This document shows positions 1-12,320 of a stretch of DNA of 64,000 bases, piece by piece. Made by a program: the position numbers and the translations under genes. The DNA is from Sphagnum compactum (lineage: Eukaryota; Bryophyta; Sphagnopsida; Sphagnales). The stretch spans positions 1,426,001 to 1,490,000 of the forward strand of contig OZ234503.1 of assembly GCA_965153455.1 (NCBI GenBank). Reading direction: 5' to 3'. Below the pieces are notes generated by a model. That model was not told the DNA's origin and ran no database searches. It saw only the letters and a list, made by a program, of their open reading frames with translations. Positions within the stretch are counted from its first letter, which is position 1; the number at the start of each line of letters is the position of its first letter.

Positions 1-1920
1 TTCTTATTTGTAATCTTATCTTTTTCCTCTTAAGGCTTGGATCTCCTCTTTCTTTCGTGTTTGTTTGGTTGGCATGCAATTACAATTTCAAATTACAAAC
101 TCCTCAATGTTTAGGAAGAGATTATTGTAAGGTTGGAATCATATCTTACTTTTGACTTTGAGTCTAATTATCATGTAATGTTTCAATCTCAAATAACAAT
201 GTGTTTATAGATAAGGTAGATGTGTGATATAAGTTAAATAATGGATGCAAATTAAAAGATACTTGATTGTTGGACATGCAACTCTCTTGTTAATTCCATT
301 AGTGGGTTGATTATTGTTGTAGTTTTGTGTAAATGGCCTATGTTTTTTTGTTTAACTTGTTTCGTGAATGTGCTATAGGTCATGAACCTAGTGCTATTAA
401 TGTGGATAATTTGATTGAAACCAACCATTTAGCCCAACATGGAAAGGACAAGGGAGTCAATGACCAAATAACTAAAGTTATGGACATCATCAACATTTTC
501 AAATTACAAATCTAGATATGAGCCATTGAAAGTAATTACTTTTGGCTACATATATTTTTATTTTTTCAATTTAGTAGTTTCCTCTAGGTGGGATTCAAGT
601 AACAACTACTTTTTTCTCTAGAACCCTTTGAACCTTCCTTTTTGTGATGTGGTTTCTATATTTAAATGGGTTAAAAACTTGAATGCATGTCATAGCAAAG
701 TTGATTGATAGAAAGGCATTACACATGTACCCTATTGAAATTCCAAACTCACTCGGTTCAATTAGCAATTTTGTTTGAATGGCCATGGATTTCGGTAATT
801 TTTGTTTTTCATCTAAACATAATTTTTGTTGATATCTAAGGACAATTTTTGATAATGTTGAATCAACTTTTGTTTGAACCAATTTTTTGTTTTTTGACGT
901 CTTGGAAATCAATATTGAAATACATGATCCCTTTCATGTTCACATTTCCATTATTTGATTTCTAAAAGGATTGATTGCTTTAAAAATATGTTCTACATCT
1001 TTCACAATGTCATTGAAAATCAAATTTTTTTAATCATCAACAATGAAAATTAGTTTTCTAAACTTTTTAGTCTTCTTATTATTTCTAAGGACCAGTCTTA
1101 TGTTGAGCTTCAATGTTTGTTGGAAGATACACACATTTATGGAATGGTCTTTTCAATTTTTGGATGCAAAGGCAAAGTGCACAATTAAGACTAAGTTGGG
1201 GAGATTCAATAAGATTGGGCTTGAGGTTTTTGTCATCCAATGTTAATGTTTCATTAAATGGGGCAAAACAACAAAAGGTTGAGGCTAATGGGTCAAGTGG
1301 TCATGCAATCATTGGAGAACATGAAACAAAACTTGTTTTAAGGTGTGACTTGGATCTATCCACAAAATAATTTCTAGCAACATCATCTAGAATAAATGTA
1401 AAAGGCAATTTTGTCATTGAACTATAGCTAAAGTCCTTTTTGATTGTACATGAAGTAATGAATGTTTTTAAAGAGTTGAAAAAAGAACTAATAGGAATAT
1501 AACTTGATGATCATCTATTGAGTCTAAAGTCTTGGGACTACAATGGTATAGGTGTTGTGAAATTGTGGCATGGAGAATGTTGTAAGGAAGTTGGACCTAA
1601 CAATGACCATAGAGGTCTACTATTAGTAACCTCTTTGCAAATTTCAAGAAAAGTCATATAATGTCAATTGTCCACATTTGATTGGTGTTGAAGAAAGGTA
1701 TAGACTTTTCTACCCATCCTCAATAGGTTGCTGCAAAGGGGAAATCAATTTCCTCACAATTGAATACCATAGAAGCTATGGCAAAGGATGTAGGAATTGT
1801 TGAGTCTATTAATGCAATATTCAATGCAAATGAATTTCCTTTGTTCTAGTTTGTGATCCATAAGAAACAAAATTAAAATCATTTTGGTACCATGTACAAT
1901 AATTTTTACAATGATTTCTT
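1..1920. other. AT-rich intergenic DNA, no gene recognised
   Basis: I see only short open frames with no recognisable domain on either strand. The base composition matches the decayed DNA just downstream, so this may be more of the same degenerate unit, but nothing in it can be named. Confidence 0.5.
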
Positions 1921-1926
1921 CCAACT

Positions 1927-4690
1927 ATGCCTTGTGAAGAAGAATTTAGAGGCACACCTTCAACATCTAGTAAGAACATTCCCAAAAATCAAAGAACTTT
2001 ACAAATATTGATGTATCACTTAAAGGTAAGACTAATTATATCCTTGGTTTGTCGTGTTGGAGTTATTGGTCCAATACTTGCAAATATGCTACAAACAAAA
2101 CCTTTGAGACTCATTATTTATTGCAAGATCTTCCTCTTGGGTTTGCATGGGCTACAAAGTCTCAAACTAGGGTTGAATTGAAATTAAGAAGCCTAGAGTA
2201 CAAAATTGATGGTTGCTTTAGACATAAAAATTGCAAGAGGCTATTGATTTATGGTGAACCTTTCATTAATCTCACTTGTGTTGCTTGCTTTCAAATTTGA
2301 CAAGAACCTAAGTTTATAAAGATGGTCATTCAAGAAAATGCAACCATTGATAAAAGAGGTTAGAGGGGAACAAGGTATGGTAGGAGGTTGGGATGCTTGT
2401 TTATCATAAAAATAGTTCTCAATGGTCATGGCATTTGCAAGAAGTATAAAGATGCCAAGGTTGTTCATTGGCTTCAAAAGGCTAAAGTTATTCAATTGAA
2501 ATTTTCAAGACCATCATTGAAAGCTAGTTCACTTAAATGTTTGAAGAAAAAAAATTATTTCAATTTTGTAACAATATATTATACACCTATTGTACAAATG
2601 TTTTTGAAAGAAAATTAGGCCTTTGGGATTTTTTGAAAGACATGGCAACAAATTTGAATTGCAGAAAAAAGGAATAGATGGGGCACTAATAGCAGGGCTT
2701 TTGCCCAAATTATGAAAATCTATAGTGGGCATCATATGCGTGATTTTTTCCAATTAAGCTTTGCTAGACCAAGTTTTAAGATGACAAAGTGAGTGAACAA
2801 CAAAGGTGTTTAATTTGTACTTGGTGAGCATGTCACTACCTTCAAATGTGTATCATAAATTTACAAATAGGCAAAATAATTTACAATATTAGTCGGTATA
2901 CCCTTGTTAGATTGGTTAAAGATGGAAACTAAAGTCAAGTCTAGATTGCATGGGATTCCAAAAGTGATTATTTAACTAGCTTTTGTGGTGTAAAAGTCAA
3001 ATGCCAATGTGTAAGTAATTTCCTCCATGTTATTGGTTGGAGGTTAATTATAATAGTCTTGGATGATTTTACAAATAACACAATTGGTAGTTTTGTTAAA
3101 TTCTTAATTATTAATGAGTGAAAATCCTTTAAGGTGTACCACTCAAGAAGAAAAGGGCCTAGTCCTTACTATAATCCTTTTTTACTCTATATTTTGATCC
3201 ATAAAAAATAATGAGTCAAAAGTTGTCAAAACTTTTAGAAGGACTATTTTAAACCATTACAATTTTAAATTCCATCATAATCATCCATAAATGTGTGTTT
3301 ACATGGTAAAAAAGACAGAAAAAATGACATTGTGACAAGATTTTGGTACACTTAAAAGAATTTGGACCTTAATCCTTTACATGCAAAGTTGTTGAAATTG
3401 GTCCTTGTGGTATGTTGTACATGTGTAATTGTTTTGATGTTAATTGGGTTTGGCAACAATGGGATGTTTAATATGTTTTATGGAGATCTAAACCATTATG
3501 GGACCTATTGTTGGGATGATAGTGATTACCATTGACATCAATTAATGCTGGTAGATTATACATTACAAGCATGTTTACAATTGAAAATAAAGTGGCCTAA
3601 ATGGTTGATGTTTGCTATGTTGGATGAAACACATGATGCTTGGGGTTTTCATGACCAAGGCAATATCCACAATGGTAAAAAACTTATAAATCTTTTGGAT
3701 AGTCCAATGAGGTCTCTATAATGGGGTGCAAAGACTTGTTTTCTTGAACATATTGGTCAAGTGTATAACAAATACACTTTTGAACATCATGGTCTAAAGT
3801 TGGACAACATAAAAAAAACCAATAAACAACGTTGGGTATTAGCTCAAATGATTTGTCAAAAGAAGGTTCAAAAATATCTGAACATGCATGCAAACTAGTG
3901 GAGATACTCATCAAGAAAGGATTTTGGACACCAAATTGTATTTGAGAACATGTGCATATTACATTGAAATATTTATGTCATTGATTCTAGATTTATAGAA
4001 CATAATCATTTTGCTTTCCAAAATGTCATTTTTTCTACCTTTGGAAATTATGGTTGAAGCAAAAAGACCATTGAATCATTGGGAACCCCAAAAAGATAAA
4101 TGTTGTAGATTCTTTTGTGAACCATTAATACTTTTTGGATATTCAATCTCTTGTCACTTTTTTGTTTTATTGATTAAACATTTCAAAAATTAATACTTTG
4201 AATTGGCAATTCCTTTGCACTTGACTATATCATATTGTTGTGAAATATTTTTTTCCCAAGATCAGGGGAATGGTAGGATGGAGCGTGCACATCAAGTTTT
4301 AAACTTGTGAATTATGCAAATATTGTCAATCACCTTGTTGACATTGAATATGGTGATAATGGGCTCCAATTTGGACAAATCCATAACAAAATGGAGAATG
4401 TGTGGGTTGACTTGCATCTTTTGCAAGAAGGTGAATCTATTGTTAATCTAACATATTGAAATCTAATAAGGTAAGATGACAATATAATTTTGGCCTTAAT
4501 AAAGATGTTCAATGTTGCTCAAAATGTGTTGACAACAATGAACATGAAAAAATCTCTCATGACTCATGGTAAGTGTTCATGGTTTAATGAACCACGGGAG
4601 GTAGAAAAGGTTGATCCTAAACATTTAACCTATGTTGTACTTAGAAGAACCATAGTCGGGGAAGATGGTGATTGTGAGGTGTTATAAGAT
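1927..4690 (+). pseudogene. Decayed remnants of an unrecognised protein
   Basis: A chain of coding-like blocks on the plus strand, broken by stops and frame changes, seems to descend from one long protein. Blocks lie at about 2,110-2,298 (contains CRHKNCKR-like basic and cysteine positions and a CVAC motif), 2,424-2,570, 3,592-3,718 (contains MLDETHDAWGFHDQ), 3,738-3,960, 4,351-4,450 (contains GDNGLQFGQIHNKMENVW) and 4,497-4,685 (ends VVGEDGD-like). The order and the density of charged and aromatic residues suggest real former coding sequence and not chance frames. A MITE-like element at about 3,119-3,375 interrupts it. I cannot name the family. A transposon-encoded or lineage-specific plant protein are both possible. 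Boundaries are approximate. Confidence 0.4.
3119..3375 (-). mobile_element. MITE-like element, copy A
   Basis: A ~255 bp block recurs in inverted orientation at about 5,195-5,473. Each copy has its own terminal inverted repeats: one end reads AAATCCTTTAAGGTGTACC and the other is close to its reverse complement (GGTACACTTAAAAGAATTT). Internal identity between copies is high by eye, with small indels, for example around the shared AATAATGAGTCAAAAGTTGT. There is no coding capacity. The size, TIRs and AT content fit a MITE. No clear target-site duplication was found. Confidence 0.55.
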
Positions 4691-5194
4691 CATGATAGTG
4701 AAAAATGGGAACCCTTTCCATCATTAGGTCAACATACGTTGAAGGCAACTTAGTTGATGATGGTTTAGACAACATGGTGATTATAAAATCTAAGATGTGG
4801 TATACAAATTTTAACATGTTGGATGACGTTGATGGACAATTTATAGTTGGCAATGGATCTAAAATTTTGGTATGCTTTAATGTGGAATACAAAGGGTATA
4901 AAATCTATAAGTTCATATTGGTAAGCAAACTCATGGAACTTCTTACCTTTATAAGGATAAATTGACACGTGAAGAAATCAATGTATTTCAATAATTCAAA
5001 GGATTATTTAATAGTTGCATCATCTAGCAATACATGTTTCCTAGGCTTGGGTAGTGGTTGTGTTGTTTACTTTGTGTAGGACTCCACTACTAACCAAGTT
5101 GGCTTGAAGCAAAAAGGTCATAAGAATTCAAAGGCAAGTAAACCCACTTTAGTTTACAATCCCACAAATATTGGGATTTGGTGGCTAAGGAGAG

Positions 5195-5473
5195 TCTAGG
5201 GTCCAAATCCTTTAAAGTGTACCAAAATCTTGTCATAGTGTCACCCTTTTATGACTTTTTCACCTAGTTTTTTTTTACCATGTAAAGACATATTTATGGA
5301 TGATTATGATGAAATCTAGAACCATAGTGGTCTAAAATATGGTCCTTTTGAAATATTTGACAACTTTTGACTCATTATTTTTTATGGGTATCAAAATATA
5401 GGGTAAAAAAAGATTGCAGTAAGGATTAGGTCCTTTTTGTTCTCTGTGGTATATTTTAAAGGATTTTCACCTT
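5195..5473 (+). mobile_element. MITE-like element, copy B
   Basis: Inverted partner of the copy at about 3,119-3,375. The termini read CCAAATCCTTTAAAGTGTACC at the left and a near reverse complement ending AAAGGATTT at the right. It is slightly longer than copy A because of small internal indels. The two copies could also be read as long terminal repeats of one ~2.35 kb inverted-repeat transposon, but because each copy carries its own TIRs, two separate MITE insertions are the simpler reading. Confidence 0.55.
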
Positions 5474-6200
5474 CCAAGAATAAAAAAAGGGGTCGAAATT
5501 AAATGGGGTTTTTCAAAGCAACCTATTGATTTAATAAACAAGTTAATGCTATAACTATGAAAACAAGTGGGGCCTTTATGATAATGGTGTTGCTAAACTA
5601 GTTTAGTAAGTCACAAGGTAACCTCAATTCAAGTATGACACAAGTGATATTAATTAGGTGGACATAATAATGTTTACTATCACTATGAACTATGAGAAAG
5701 AGGACATGTATTGGTTAGATTGCCTTGATGCAACTTCTTTGGATGAGTTTATAACTAGTACGAATTTATAAGTTGCTTTCTTGTTAAGCTTTAGGACTTG
5801 GGCATTCTCCAAAGCGTTGCCCATGTATTTTGGTTTGGGGTGTGTTAAGGAAAATGTGTTTTTTTGTGTGTGTGGAAGGGGTGCATTTGAAGTTTCATTT
5901 GTGCAAGTGTGATGGGATCTAGGAGCATTGTGACGTTTAGATTCCATATCTTAAATAATCAAATGGACAAGACATTATTTTGGAATGACATAGGTGAATG
6001 TTCATGTTTAATACACAAAAAATTGCACAATTTTATATACAAAATTATATCATGATAATTGCACTGATTTAATGAAAATATAAATTATACGTACTTCACA
6101 TCAAGACATCATAAGTAAAAAAAGCACATCTTTATATAAAAGTAATACATATATTTTTCATGTTAGTTTTACATTTTGAAGCCCATTGTTTGGAACATGT
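5474..6200. other. Intergenic, nothing recognised
   Basis: AT-rich sequence with no convincing coding frame, RNA gene or repeat structure that I can identify. Confidence 0.45.
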
Positions 6201-6305
6201 ATGCAGACAGACCCATTGAAACAGTCACTTCTTACATCTGATATGCTTTTCCCAGATGTTGAGTTGAAGGCCAGAATTGATGAATATCTATCATCTCTAC
6301 AATGA
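6201..6305 (+). pseudogene. UFD2/E4 C-terminal exon remnant (end of U-box)
   Basis: An in-frame stretch on the plus strand, preceded by an AG acceptor-like site, contains DPLKQSLLTSDMLFPDVELK and continues to a TGA stop at 6,303-6,305. This matches the extreme C-terminus of the U-box of ubiquitin conjugation factor E4 (yeast UFD2, plant PUB1), where the family reads DPFNR.HLTSDMLIPD.ELK. The rest of the U-box is not seen upstream. The minus-strand fragments of the same gene start only about 25 bp downstream, so this exon lies in inverted orientation to its former neighbours. It is a displaced fragment, not a working gene. Confidence 0.72.
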
Positions 6306-6324
6306 AAAGGCTACTAAATTTGGC

Positions 6325-7800
6325 ACCTGAAATCAAGATGTCCCTTTTGTAGCACATAGCTGGCTTCAATTTTGCCCTTCTTAGACAGAGAGGCATCTAG
6401 AAATGGGTCACAAAGCTTCAACATGACTGCACTCAGACTCACAAACATCCCATTGCTGGCAATAGTGAAGGGGTTTGCCTGCATCACCCACCAGACTTGA
6501 CCATGTTAGCAGTTCCTCTTTCATGCAAGAAAGGAAAACAAAGGAGTTCACACCTGACAGGAGTCAGAATAAGGGAAGACCTGTATCTGCACCTGATTGG
6601 CATTCTTTTGGATCACATCTGCTAAGCACTGTAGAACTTTTTCTCAAGCCTCAGCCATCTTCAACAGCTCCAGAATGACATCATGTAAACCATCATATAA
6701 CTGGTGCATTACTGTCCTTATTAGGGCATAAGATGATGTCAGGTCTGATGGTCGGCATTGAGGCTTCTGAAATACACTGTTGTTGGATTGACCCAAGATA
6801 CAACGGAATTAGGATCACAACCACGTTTATACATCAAACATGAATCAAAACCTCAAAATCTCTATAGCTTTCTCATACTAACAATAAAATGTACACAAAA
6901 ATGTGCTCTCTGAAAAAAATCAAGGGCAACTTAATGATTATAATGTGCGAAATGTGGATACACATACCCTTACAAACACAACATGCAACCAGTACAAAGG
7001 CAAGAACACTCATAATCCTCGACCACAAAGGAAGATGGTGCATCCTGTACCATGACAACTACAACAGGCAAAGTTCCTGCCAGGTTTAGGGCATCACCCC
7101 ACCTTGGGTTCTCCGTTGCCAACAACAGAATGATCAGGAATAATGCTGATGTGGAAAAGCGAGCCAAAGATACTGCTCACTTCCAGAACTCGCCCATTTA
7201 CGTGATTTCCCCTGGAATTCCATTGGGTGAAGGACAAGTACTAGGGCCAAGCTAGAGTGGGATACCAGCATCCCTAGAGCCCTCAAGTATCCCTAGAATG
7301 GTCCTAATGGAGAAATCTTCATCACACTTCCCTGCAGATCTTTGAATAGCTGCTCAAACAAGTCCTTCAATCCTTCCGGTTCATTCTCAAATCGGTTGAT
7401 GAGATCACCGAGGAAACCAGATGGCAATGTAGAGCCACTTGAAGCGATGGTGTCGTATCCCATGTTAGGAGACAGGTCGCCAAAAATTAGGGTTAGAAAT
7501 TGCATGTTAGGGGCTAGCGATGGCTCAGGTGGTTATGGAAAAATTATGTCATTGGCATGCGCAAGCATAAGTACAGCAAAGGAAACAGCTAACTCCTTCA
7601 CCTGCTGCAAAGCATCCAGAATTTCTGCCAAAATGATTATATCTTTCATAATTTGCGCTTTCCGAACCTCCTCGAGTGCTCGTCGATAGCAACCTACAAG
7701 ATAAGGGAACCTAGGGTTATAACCGGCATAAAATGTGCTTAGCCTTTCCATGAATACTCTATCACACGTCGCAGTACCTTATCTTCTATATCAACCTTGC
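6325..7800 (-). pseudogene. UFD2/E4 ubiquitin elongating factor core, pseudogene
   Basis: Read on the minus strand from 7,800 down to about 6,330, successive blocks match the UFD2 core of E4 factors, which extend ubiquitin chains on substrates for the proteasome (Cdc48 pathway). They are NPRFPYLVGCYRRALEEVRK (about 7,715-7,656), GFLGDLINRFENEPEGLKDL then GSVMKISPLGPF (to 7,296), YLRALGMLVSHSSLA, NHVNGRVLEVSSIFG (about 7,195), LYDGLHDVILELLK (about 6,690), KVLQCLADVIQKNA (about 6,635) and SNGMFVSLSAVMLKLCDPFL (about 6,440). In-frame stops lie at 7,533-7,535 (TAA), 7,293-7,295 (TAG, at a family Gln) and 6,644-6,646 (TGA, at a family Arg). Frame changes occur near 7,745 and 7,200. A GT-AG intron of ~100 bp appears to separate the last two blocks, so it is not a processed copy. 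It decayed after duplication. Confidence 0.8.
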
Positions 7801-7931
7801 TTCTGGTTGCCTTAAATTGAGGCATAACTCAAGCAGAATCCACCTGCTGTTCCATAACCTAAACTCCGTCAGATTTTTCCCTGTGAATAGTTTCGGTCCC
7901 CTTACCCGGCAGAACTTTCCTGCTTCTAAAG

Positions 7932-8030
7932 TTACTGGAACCTTACATTTTTTACTGGCACCTTACGCCATTTACTGGTACCTCACGCCCTTTTACTGGC
8001 ACCTTACGCCCTTTTACTGGCATTTTACCA
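7932..8030. repeat. Minisatellite, ~20-bp unit, five copies
   Basis: Five tandem copies of a 19-21 bp unit with consensus TTTACTGGCACCTTACGCCC. The first copies carry substitutions and the last is truncated. It lies between the UFD2 pseudogene and the upstream region of the MetE-like gene and has no coding role that I can see. Confidence 0.8.
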
Positions 8031-9062
8031 AAAAGCTAAAAGAAATGAGTGTAAAAATCTGATGTGACTTTACGTTGGGGAAGGTCCGGTCCGGAATTTG
8101 GGACCTAAAATCCGAAAGGTCCTCATTACAGGACCTTCCCCTGTACCTAATGAATAGGTCCTCAAGCAACCACAAACCCTTTCTTTGCACCAAGAATTTG
8201 TGTAATCTCCGGAATACAAATATTGTGAGGCCTGGAGAGGGAGAAGGTCGGCAGTTCGCAACGCTGTAAGCAAAAGTTGTCAAGGGAAGGGAAGCTGCCG
8301 AGGTTTAAGTCAGCGGCCCGAAACTCGTTTCCCGTCGACAACAAATTTTTTTATAAAAGAACCTTTCAAACAGTGAAATTCAACCCGTACGTACGGAAGA
8401 AACCTTACCTCTCTTCTGCGCTGGCCTGGGTGTTTTTGGTATATCGATATATGTCAGCATATATATCGATATGCGCGTGCTGACGTCCAGGCAAACACAG
8501 CAACACGCCTGCACGCTCCTTCACTTATCTTCTTTCTGCTTACGTTCTTCTCGCTTTCATATGTGATCTGCGATTTGTAAGTGATTCGCCCTTCTTATTT
8601 TGGGCGTTGTTTTCGGGGTTCGTGCTTGGTTATGGGCCTTGCTGTCTAGAATTACTGGGAAATGGGAATGGTATTGATAGGCTTGTGACCTGGAAAGCGA
8701 AGAAGAGGGATTATCACACAGTGCTCAAAAGGATTTTCGGTTGAAGGTATGGGCTGTTAGTATTTTCTTTTTCTGCTTCTGTTGCTTATTCTCGGTCCTG
8801 CCTTCCACTTCCTAGGCCTATCTTCTTGTGTGTGATGTTTTTGTTTCTAAGTTTTGAACCTTTGACCCTAAATCGCTTGCCACGTTCAGAAGCTTTGATG
8901 AGTTCATGGAATGTAAATTTTGCTCGGAGCAGCAGTTGACACAAGAAAAAAGATTCATCTGAAGAAAATGACAAGCAAGTTTGTACACCCAGTGTGGACT
9001 TCCTAGGCCTAAGGCGACTAAATCATTTCTGCAGAACATCAATTCTTCTTTTTCCCACAAAA
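8031..9062. promoter_or_regulatory. Upstream region of the MetE-like gene
   Basis: This stretch is less AT-rich than its surroundings and holds no convincing coding frame. Around 8,435-8,475 there is an imperfect inverted repeat built on ATATCGATATAT, and next to it a TGACGT core (about 8,481-8,486), the kind of site bound by plant bZIP factors. A pyrimidine-rich stretch at about 8,517-8,560 and a GTAAGT at 8,578 could mark a 5' leader with an intron before the start codon at 9,063. These are inferences; no transcription start can be fixed from the sequence. Confidence 0.3.
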
Positions 9063-12000
9063 ATGCCGATCCCAACAGAGCTTGTTGGGTCTCTTCCGAG
9101 GCCGATGAAGTTGCAACAGGCATACGAAGAGTACGACAAGGGCAAGATCAACTGGGAAGACCTCGAAGCGGCGCAGAACGAAGCAGCACTGGACTCCATC
9201 AAGCGGTTGGAGGCAACTGGAGAGGCGATTGTGACGGACGGGGAACAACGGAAGTCGAGCTTCGCTACATACCCGATCACGGACACACTTGCCGGAACTG
9301 GATTGGCCGACAAACTGGCTGGCGATGGACAATTCTTCGCTATCTTCGACGACGGCCACCATCGTCAACTGCCGCGACTCATCGGGGGTCCGTTCAGGTA
9401 CCCCGGGACACTCTTAAAAAACTAAAGAAATACGTGAATAAAAATATGGGATGCCATATTAGTTGATGAGTTGAAAGTATAATTTAATCATTTCTAAAAT
9501 ATGGTGTTTTTTATTCAAAAACATAGTTTATCAATTATATAGGATATATATTAATCTCAGTTAATTAATTTATTAATGATAAAAAATTATAATAGGGTGA
9601 TTTAATTTTTATTATTAAGAAATTAGATAATAACAGGCTGAGAAAAATAAGATTGGACAATAACCTCGCCAAAAAAAATACCTTGTTTGAAGCTCATAGT
9701 TTAAAATTCCAACATTTAGTGTCCCCTGAGTTCAGGTACAAAAGGTATGCATCAGAGTTTGTGGAAACGAACAAAAGGATTGCTGTCAAGCCCATCAAGC
9801 AAGCTGTCATCTCACTATCCATGATGATGTTGCTATACCCCTTGGAGGGTGAGATCCCGGACTACTCGCGAAACCAATTTCTCAATGATGTTTGCGACGA
9901 GGTGGAGAAGGACATCCGCAACTGCTTTGCTGCTGGTGCCATCCGTGTCTCAATTGACTTCACCGAGGGTCGTCTTGCCAACAAGAATGACGCTCGTAAC
10001 CCCTGGACCGGCAAGAACATGCTCCAGGAGTTCATTGACCTCAACAACCGAGTCCTTGACAGATTCTCTGCTAATGAACGACGGAATGTAAGAACTCTTC
10101 ACACTTAATTTACATAGCAACCTTCCCTCCTCCTCTTGTTCTTCTTTTTAGTATTTATAAAAAAAAATCACACTTACCTGACCTGAATAGGGTTTTCGTT
10201 TTTGGTGACAAAAAAAAGTTTGAAAAATATGGAGGTTTCTTTTCATAGTGTAAATTCGAACAAATTTGCCAAAAATTTGGAAAACCTCGCCAAAGGTCAA
10301 ATCCACCAATTTGGAAATAAAAACCCTGGACTCAACAAGCCCCTGCACCCCCAAGTCAAGTTCAATGTTAGATGGCCGGCAGGGCTTTCACCTGCGCACT
10401 AGTGGGTTTGAACCCAAATCAACTCTTGTGAGGTCCCAGGGTCCCAACCATCACCAGGGGTTTTTTTCTTTCAAATTTGGAAAGTTGGGTGGGTTGGCAA
10501 TCTTACAAAAGTGGACTTAGCCACTTTTGTAAGATTTGGCAAGAAGTACAAGAATGAAGATTTTTATTTATTTTTGAATTTCCCTTATGAAGTGACAACT
10601 TGTTAGAACCTAATATCTAAATATGGTGACTTGAAAAAAATTTCACCTCAATGTGGCCACTTGGGCCCATTTTTTTCAGAAAAAACCCTTTTAGCTCAGC
10701 CCCCACCCCCTCCCACTTTTTTTTTTGTTGTCATGGTGCAAAAATTTGCCAAAAAAACAAACACTGAGCATCACCCCTAGGACAAGGGTTTTTTTTTTCA
10801 ATTTTGTGAAGTAGGTGGACTGGTGATCATCCAGAAGAGGACTTCTAGAGGTCAGAAAGGCAAGTAGAAAATATATCATGAATCCTATTAATGTTTGGGG
10901 CACAAGACAGGACCCTTTGTCTAAAACTAGCAACTGCCAAAAAAAAATTCCTTGAAATTTAGCGAATTTTGTGGACTTCTTACCAAAAAATTCTTTAGGG
11001 CCTACCAAGGCCCTTTTTTATCTTTGCTAAGTGGCAAAATTTCACCACAAAAAAATCATCTTCCATAACAACCAAGGTTTTTTTGTTTTTCTTCAAATTT
11101 TTGAAGTAGGTGGGTTGGCAATCTTCCACAAGAGGATTTACCTAGATTTGGTGAGAGGTAGAAGAGGAAGGTAGAAATAATTTGGAATTCCCCTTATAAA
11201 GTGGCAACTTGTTGAAACCTATTGGCTGAGAGTTGCAAAGAAAAAAATGGTGGTTAAGGCGCAAGGATGTGGGCATAACTAGAATAAAGCTATTACCCAA
11301 GGTGAAAGCTAAGGGCGATTCCCAAATTATGGCTACACCCACATCTGAGGGCCTTAACAAACATAAAGCACTGTGGAGGAACCTTAGGTTGTTGTTCGGA
11401 CGAAACATTTCAAACCACAAGGTTCCTGGTTCAGAATGGAGTGAATCTTACCTTTGTAAAGTAGGTTCCAAAGACACTAACAAAGTTTTAGCAATGTTTT
11501 ACAAAGAAATTGTAAGAGACTGCCCATAAACATAAAGGACTTCCAGGGCAGATCTGCACAGTTTTTAGACATCTTAGATTGCATAAGAAAGGCCTAAGGG
11601 AAAAAAAAATGTGGATTTTGAAAGAAATGTTGTCCAAAAAACTTTTTCATAGCAAAATTTGTCACATTATGTTTTCCAAGATTTTCCTGATTATTTTTTC
11701 CACTAAATACTCTAATTAATTTTATTAATTTTCTAATTGGGACCAGATTAGTATGTTTAATTTGTTCATATTTTAAATATGTTTTTCGAGATTCTCTTGA
11801 TTATTGTTTTCCACTAGACTTTACTCTAATCAATTTTTTTGTATTTTCTAATTGGGTCTAGATTGGAATACACACATGCCCTGGAGGTGATTGCGACTCT
11901 GTGCATAGCAAAGAAGTACCTTATGCGTTGCTCTTGGAGCGCATGTTCTTGATTAATGCTGGCTACTTCTTGATCCAGTGCGCTAGTGAAGATGACAAAG

Positions 12001-12320
12001 AGGCAGTCTACAAGCTCTGTGGCCAACATCGTCGCGAGGATGCCAACGGTGTCCCCCAAGTCTGTTTCATCGGCGTCATCAACCCACTCAACCCCACAGT
12101 GGAGACGCCAGAACAAGTTCGCGATGCGCTCCTTGCAGCTGCCAAACACATCCCACCCAATCGCCTGGGCGCCACCGACGACTGTGGCTTTTCGCCTTTC
12201 AGCCGCGACCTCAAGCCAGAACATGGTGGCTCGCCAGACTTTGCCCGTGACATTGCCATGCGCAAAATCGTGGCACGAATTGAAGGTGCCAAGCTTGCCT
12301 CACTAGAGCTTGGAATCTAA
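9063..12320 (+). CDS. Short-form cobalamin-independent methionine synthase-like protein (MetE/UROD-fold)
   Basis: Three exons with consensus GT-AG borders and compatible phases: 9,063-9,397, 9,736-10,087 and 11,862-12,320, giving 381 residues, the usual length of the short MetE-like family best known from fungi and microbes. The family shares the C-terminal catalytic TIM barrel of cobalamin-independent methionine synthase. Visible marks are VGSLPRP (residues 8-14), RKSSFATYPI, GGPFRYKRYASEF across the first splice, VSIDFTEGRL, the zinc-ligand motif HTCPGGDCDSVH (His233, Cys235) and DDCGFSPF (Cys337). Zinc and thiol activation are expected from the family; the true substrate is not known and methionine synthesis itself is not shown. 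No organelle-targeting extension is seen from the first in-frame ATG, so it is probably cytosolic. The exons are much more GC-rich than the introns (338 and 1,774 bp). Confidence 0.85.
10366..10470 (+). repeat. Possible tRNA-derived SINE-like segment in intron 2
   Basis: Inside the long second intron of the MetE-like gene, the segment from about TAGATGGCCGGCAGGG to GGGTTTGAACCCAAATC resembles the spacing of an internal RNA polymerase III A box and B box (GGTTTGAACCC). No complete cloverleaf could be folded by eye, so it is not a tRNA gene. A decayed SINE head is the best guess, with low certainty. Confidence 0.22.

Noticed and set aside
3119-5473. One long-TIR transposon of ~2.35 kb
   Set aside because: Each ~260-bp end has its own terminal inverted repeats and the DNA between continues the decayed coding remnant, so two MITE insertions fit better.
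8994-9062. N-terminal extension of the MetE-like protein that would look like an organelle-targeting peptide
   Set aside because: The upstream start is GTG, not ATG; the first in-frame ATG is 9,063, which also matches the family start.
8981-9466. A 161-codon open frame overlapping exon 1 of the MetE-like gene
   Set aside because: It starts at TTG, has no family resemblance, and is a shifted shadow of the GC-rich true exon.
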